Source of the DNA: an uncultured Collinsella sp.
Lineage (GTDB): Bacteria > Actinomycetota > Coriobacteriia > Coriobacteriales > Coriobacteriaceae
Assembly (NCBI GenBank): GCA_934668695.1
Contig: CAKUOD010000004.1
Span: 1-64,000, forward strand
Direction of reading: 5' to 3'
Length of the DNA stretch: 64,000 nucleotides
Shown: positions 61,241 through 64,000 of the stretch, piece by piece
Position numbering within the stretch: position 1 is the first letter of the stretch
How the letters are laid out: every line of letters begins with the position of its first letter
The notes under the pieces: generated by a model
What the model saw: the letters and a program-made list of their open reading frames with translations, nothing else
Database searches by the model: none
Told to the model about the DNA's origin: nothing
Made by a program: the position numbers and the translations under genes

Positions 61241-63649
61241 ATGCATATGCCGAGCAAAATCGAAAAAAAGCAAGCCGCCGCAAAGCTGCGCAAACCGCCG
61301 CGCGACTTCTCGTACACGCAGAACCGAGAGCTCAGCTGGCTACGCTTTGACAACCGCGTGCTCGACGAGGCCTTCGATGAGTCCGTACCGCTGTTCGAGC
61401 GCCTTAAGTTCGTCTCGATCTTCGAGTCCAACCTCGACGAGTTCCTTATGGTCCGCGTAGGCGGCCTATCCGACCTGGCGGAGCTCAAAAAGCAACCCGT
61501 GGACAACAAAAGCAATATGACTGCCTCTGAACAGGTCGAAGCCGTCGTGGCGGAGCTGCCCGGGCTCCTCGACCGCTGGGAGTCCATCTTCAAGAGCATC
61601 GAGGGCAAGCTCGACACCCTGGGCGTTCACCGCGCCCGCATCGATTCGCTTACGCCCGAGGAGCGCACCTTTGTAACCCGTTACTTCCAAGCCTACGTAT
61701 CGCCGGTCATCTCACCGCTGGTGATTGACCCACGCCACCCCTTCCCCAACCTGCGCAACGGCGCACTCTACCTGGCCTGCGGCCTTGACGGCGTCACCGA
61801 CGAGGAGAGCCTGCTGGGCCTTATCGAGATCCCCGCCTCGATGAACCGCGTGGTCGAGATCCCCTCGCCCACCGGCACCTACTCCTACATTCTGCTCGAG
61901 GACGTCATCCTCGCCTGCCTGGACAGCTGCTTTGGCTCCTATAAGCCGCTCGACCGCGCGCTCATCCGCGTCACCCGCAACGCCGACATCGATCCGGACG
62001 GCGAGGGCGTCGAGGAGGAAGAGGACTACCGCCAGCACATGAAGCGCATCCTCAAGAAGCGCCTGCGCCTGCAGCCGGTAGTGCTCGCGGTCTCGGGGTC
62101 GCTCGAGAAGGCGACGCTCAAGACCATCCGCAAGGCGCTCGAGCTCTCTCGCCGCTCGGTCTTTACCTGCGATATCCCGCTCGACCTGGGCTACGTCTTT
62201 GGCATTGAGGGCAAGATTCCCGAGCACCTGCGCAACGAGCTGCTCTTTACGCCGTTTAAGCCGCAGCCCAACCCCACCATCGATATGACCCGCTCCATCC
62301 GCGAGCAGGTGCTGCAGCACGACAAGCTGCTCTTTTACCCTTACGAGGCCATGAATCCGTTCTTGGACCTGGTGCACGAGGCCGCCTATGATCCCGAGTG
62401 CATCTCGCTGCGCATCACGCTCTACCGCGTGGCCAAGCAGAGCCGCCTGTGCGAGTCACTGATCGATGCCGCCGAGAACGGCAAAGAAGTCACGGTGCTC
62501 ATGGAGCTCCGCGCGCGCTTTGACGAGCAGAACAACATCGAGTGGGCCGAGCGCCTGGAAGAGGCCGGCTGCACCGTCATCTACGGCTCCGAGGGCTTTA
62601 AGTGCCACTCCAAGATCTGCCAGCTCACCTATCGCGAAGGCATGGCGCTAACGCGTCTGACGCTGCTGGGCACCGGCAACTTTAACGAGAAGACGGCCAA
62701 ACTCTACAGCGACTTTATGCTCATGACCGCCCACCCCGGCATCGGCGAGGACGCCAACCTGTTCTTCCGCAACCTGTCGCTGGGCAATCTGCGCGGCGAT
62801 TACCGCTTCCTGGGTGTGGCGCCCGTAGGCCTCAAGCCGCTCATCATGCGCGGTCTGGATCGCGAGATTCAGCGCGCTCTCGCTGGCGAGCCCGCCCGCG
62901 TGTTCTTTAAACTCAACTCGCTCACCGACCGCGAGGTCATCGACAAGATCGCCGAGGCATCGTGCGCAGGGGTCCGCGTGGACATGATCATCCGCGGCAT
63001 CTCGTGCCTCAAGCCGGGCGTTCCTGGCAAGACCGAAAACGTGCATGTCCGTTCTATCGTCGGACGCTTTTTGGAGCATGCGCGCGTTTACGCCTTTGGC
63101 GTGGACTCGGACATGATCTATCTGAGCTCGGCCGACATGATGACGCGCAACACCGAGCACCGCGTGGAGATCGCCTTCCCCGTGCTCGACCCCACCTGCC
63201 GCGCCCTGGTGCACGAGTACATGGGCATGCAGCTGCGCGACAACGTGAAGGCACGCAGCCTCACGAGCGACGGCGCCTGGGTCCCCGTGGAGCGTGCAGA
63301 GGGTGAGAAACCCTTCAACTCGCAGGAAGCCCTGCTGGAGCGTGCCTATCGCAACGCCGAGGCCGCGCCCGAGCCCGTCATTGAGGCGAAACCCGCCCCC
63401 GAGCCCGAGCCGCAGCCGGTAGCACCCAAGGTCCAAAAGGTCCAAGCGACCGTCATTGAGCCCGAGCCCGCACCTGCACCTCAGCCCGAGCCGCAGGTCA
63501 CCAGGCCCGCACCCGAGACGAGCGCCCGTCGCGATAAGCCCGCCGGCAAGACCAAGGCCATCGAGCGCCATCGCCCCGGTCGTGTGCGCATGGGCCTGGG
63601 CCTGATCGGCCTGGGTCTTAAGACGCTCATTACCGGCAAGACGAAATAG
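61241..63649 (+). CDS. ppk: Polyphosphate kinase 1
   Basis: Membrane-associated enzyme that polymerises the gamma phosphate of ATP into polyphosphate. An 802-residue protein with N domain FSYTQNRELSWLRFDNRVLDEA, in parts, and head domain; catalytic domain has GSEGFKCHSKICQLTYREG with the phosphohistidine candidate near 448-460, LGTGNFNEKTA and a second core at VHVRSIVGRFLEHARVYAF. A Pro/Glu/Ala-rich tail (about 100 residues) is added. Start at 61241 is uncertain by two codons (61247) and a GTG at 61202. Confidence 0.94.
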   Translation: MHMPSKIEKKQAAAKLRKPPRDFSYTQNRELSWLRFDNRVLDEAFDESVPLFERLKFVSIFESNLDEFLMVRVGGLSDLAELKKQPVDNKSNMTASEQVEAVVAELPGLLDRWESIFKSIEGKLDTLGVHRARIDSLTPEERTFVTRYFQAYVSPVISPLVIDPRHPFPNLRNGALYLACGLDGVTDEESLLGLIEIPASMNRVVEIPSPTGTYSYILLEDVILACLDSCFGSYKPLDRALIRVTRNADIDPDGEGVEEEEDYRQHMKRILKKRLRLQPVVLAVSGSLEKATLKTIRKALELSRRSVFTCDIPLDLGYVFGIEGKIPEHLRNELLFTPFKPQPNPTIDMTRSIREQVLQHDKLLFYPYEAMNPFLDLVHEAAYDPECISLRITLYRVAKQSRLCESLIDAAENGKEVTVLMELRARFDEQNNIEWAERLEEAGCTVIYGSEGFKCHSKICQLTYREGMALTRLTLLGTGNFNEKTAKLYSDFMLMTAHPGIGEDANLFFRNLSLGNLRGDYRFLGVAPVGLKPLIMRGLDREIQRALAGEPARVFFKLNSLTDREVIDKIAEASCAGVRVDMIIRGISCLKPGVPGKTENVHVRSIVGRFLEHARVYAFGVDSDMIYLSSADMMTRNTEHRVEIAFPVLDPTCRALVHEYMGMQLRDNVKARSLTSDGAWVPVERAEGEKPFNSQEALLERAYRNAEAAPEPVIEAKPAPEPEPQPVAPKVQKVQATVIEPEPAPAPQPEPQVTRPAPETSARRDKPAGKTKAIERHRPGRVRMGLGLIGLGLKTLITGKTK

Positions 63650-63672
63650 TCGTTTGTAGAAGCAGTTTGTAG

Positions 63673-63716
63673 AAGCGCCCCGCATTTGAGGAAAGCCTCG
63701 GATGCGGGGCGCTTTT
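63673..63716 (+). terminator. Terminator after ppk
   Basis: A 19-base stem (63673-63691 with 63696-63714, a few mismatches) is followed by TTTT, 24 bases after the ppk stop. Confidence 0.85.
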
Positions 63717-63762
63717 CCCTGCTACCATGGTGCGAACAACAACACGAATGACAGGCAGGAAT

Positions 63763-64000
63763 ATGAAGCTCACTATAGAATCGATGACCTACGGCGCAGA
63801 CGCGCTGGCGCACGCCGACAACGGCAAGGCCGTCTTTGTGCAGGGCGCCGTGGCAGGCGACACCGTCGAGGCCGAGGTCGTACAGGACGGCAAGTCGTTC
63901 ATGCGCGCCCGCACGACCGAGATTCTGGAGCCGAGCCCCGATCGCATTCAGCCCCCCTGCCCCTTCGTTGGCATCTGCGGCGGTTGTTCGTGGGGCAATC
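63763..64000 (+). CDS. RNA m5U methyltransferase (RlmD/RumA-like), N-terminal part (3' end outside window)
   Basis: The open frame from ATG 63763 runs off the right edge after 79 codons. It starts with a TRAM-like domain (MKLTIESMTYGADALAHADNG, in parts, and GAVAGDTVEAEVV) and then CPFVGICGGCSWGN, whose cysteines match the [4Fe-4S] cluster of RlmD-type 23S rRNA or tRNA uridine-5-methyltransferases. AGGCAGGA lies just before the ATG. The catalytic domain is beyond the window, so the exact target is unknown. Confidence 0.85.
   Translation, partial: MKLTIESMTYGADALAHADNGKAVFVQGAVAGDTVEAEVVQDGKSFMRARTTEILEPSPDRIQPPCPFVGICGGCSWGN

Overview
The window looks like one contiguous piece of chromosome from a high-GC Gram-positive bacterium. 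Gene order and protein styles point to the Coriobacteriia, most likely Collinsella or a close relative: an IS1249-type transposase, arginine deiminase genes, a YfcC-type antiporter, a compact murein and division (dcw) cluster, SepF and DivIVA. The genus is an inference from recognition; no database search was possible. Most genes lie on the minus strand, and base composition is fairly even except for an insertion sequence and a T/G-rich patch near 21.8-22.2 kb.

Layout. 1-7.7 kb: cysteine desulfidase, rpiB, ndk, then argG, a newly called 56-residue ORF and argH, followed by a HAD phosphatase. The argG leader contains a 24-codon ORF ending in RRR-stop, followed by alternative hairpins and intrinsic terminators, which reads as a translation-coupled arginine attenuator. 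7.7-13.8 kb: polA, an M18 aminopeptidase, yaaA and a one-TM protein. 13.8-16.6 kb: a TPP riboswitch with thiC, then thiD and an array of three similar hairpins. 16.6-24 kb: a GDSL hydrolase, a PARG-like protein with a substituted catalytic glutamate, a Bax-inhibitor-like protein, pit with its DUF47 partner, a nitroreductase, and a complete IS inserted in the terminator of that nitroreductase.

24-47.8 kb is an almost complete division and cell-wall cluster on the minus strand: mraZ, rsmH, ftsL, ftsI, murF, mraY, murD, ftsW, murG, murC, murB, ftsQ, ftsZ, yfiH, then (after an interposed pstSCAB-phoU operon) yggS, sepF, yggT and divIVA. A strong promoter and four GTGGG boxes precede mraZ. 48-53 kb: pyrG-xerD, a winged-helix regulator and a DUF1846 protein, then a repeat-rich non-coding stretch.

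53.6-60.7 kb is an arginine catabolism island: arginine/ornithine antiporter, ornithine carbamoyltransferase, arginine deiminase copy 1, a PLP aminotransferase and arginine deiminase copy 2. The two deiminase genes appear identical base for base while their flanks have diverged. 61-64 kb: polyphosphate kinase and the start of an RNA m5U methyltransferase.

Two themes recur. Arginine is both made (argG, argH) and degraded (arc genes). Phosphate is handled at three levels: low-affinity Pit, high-affinity Pst/PhoU, and storage by Ppk.
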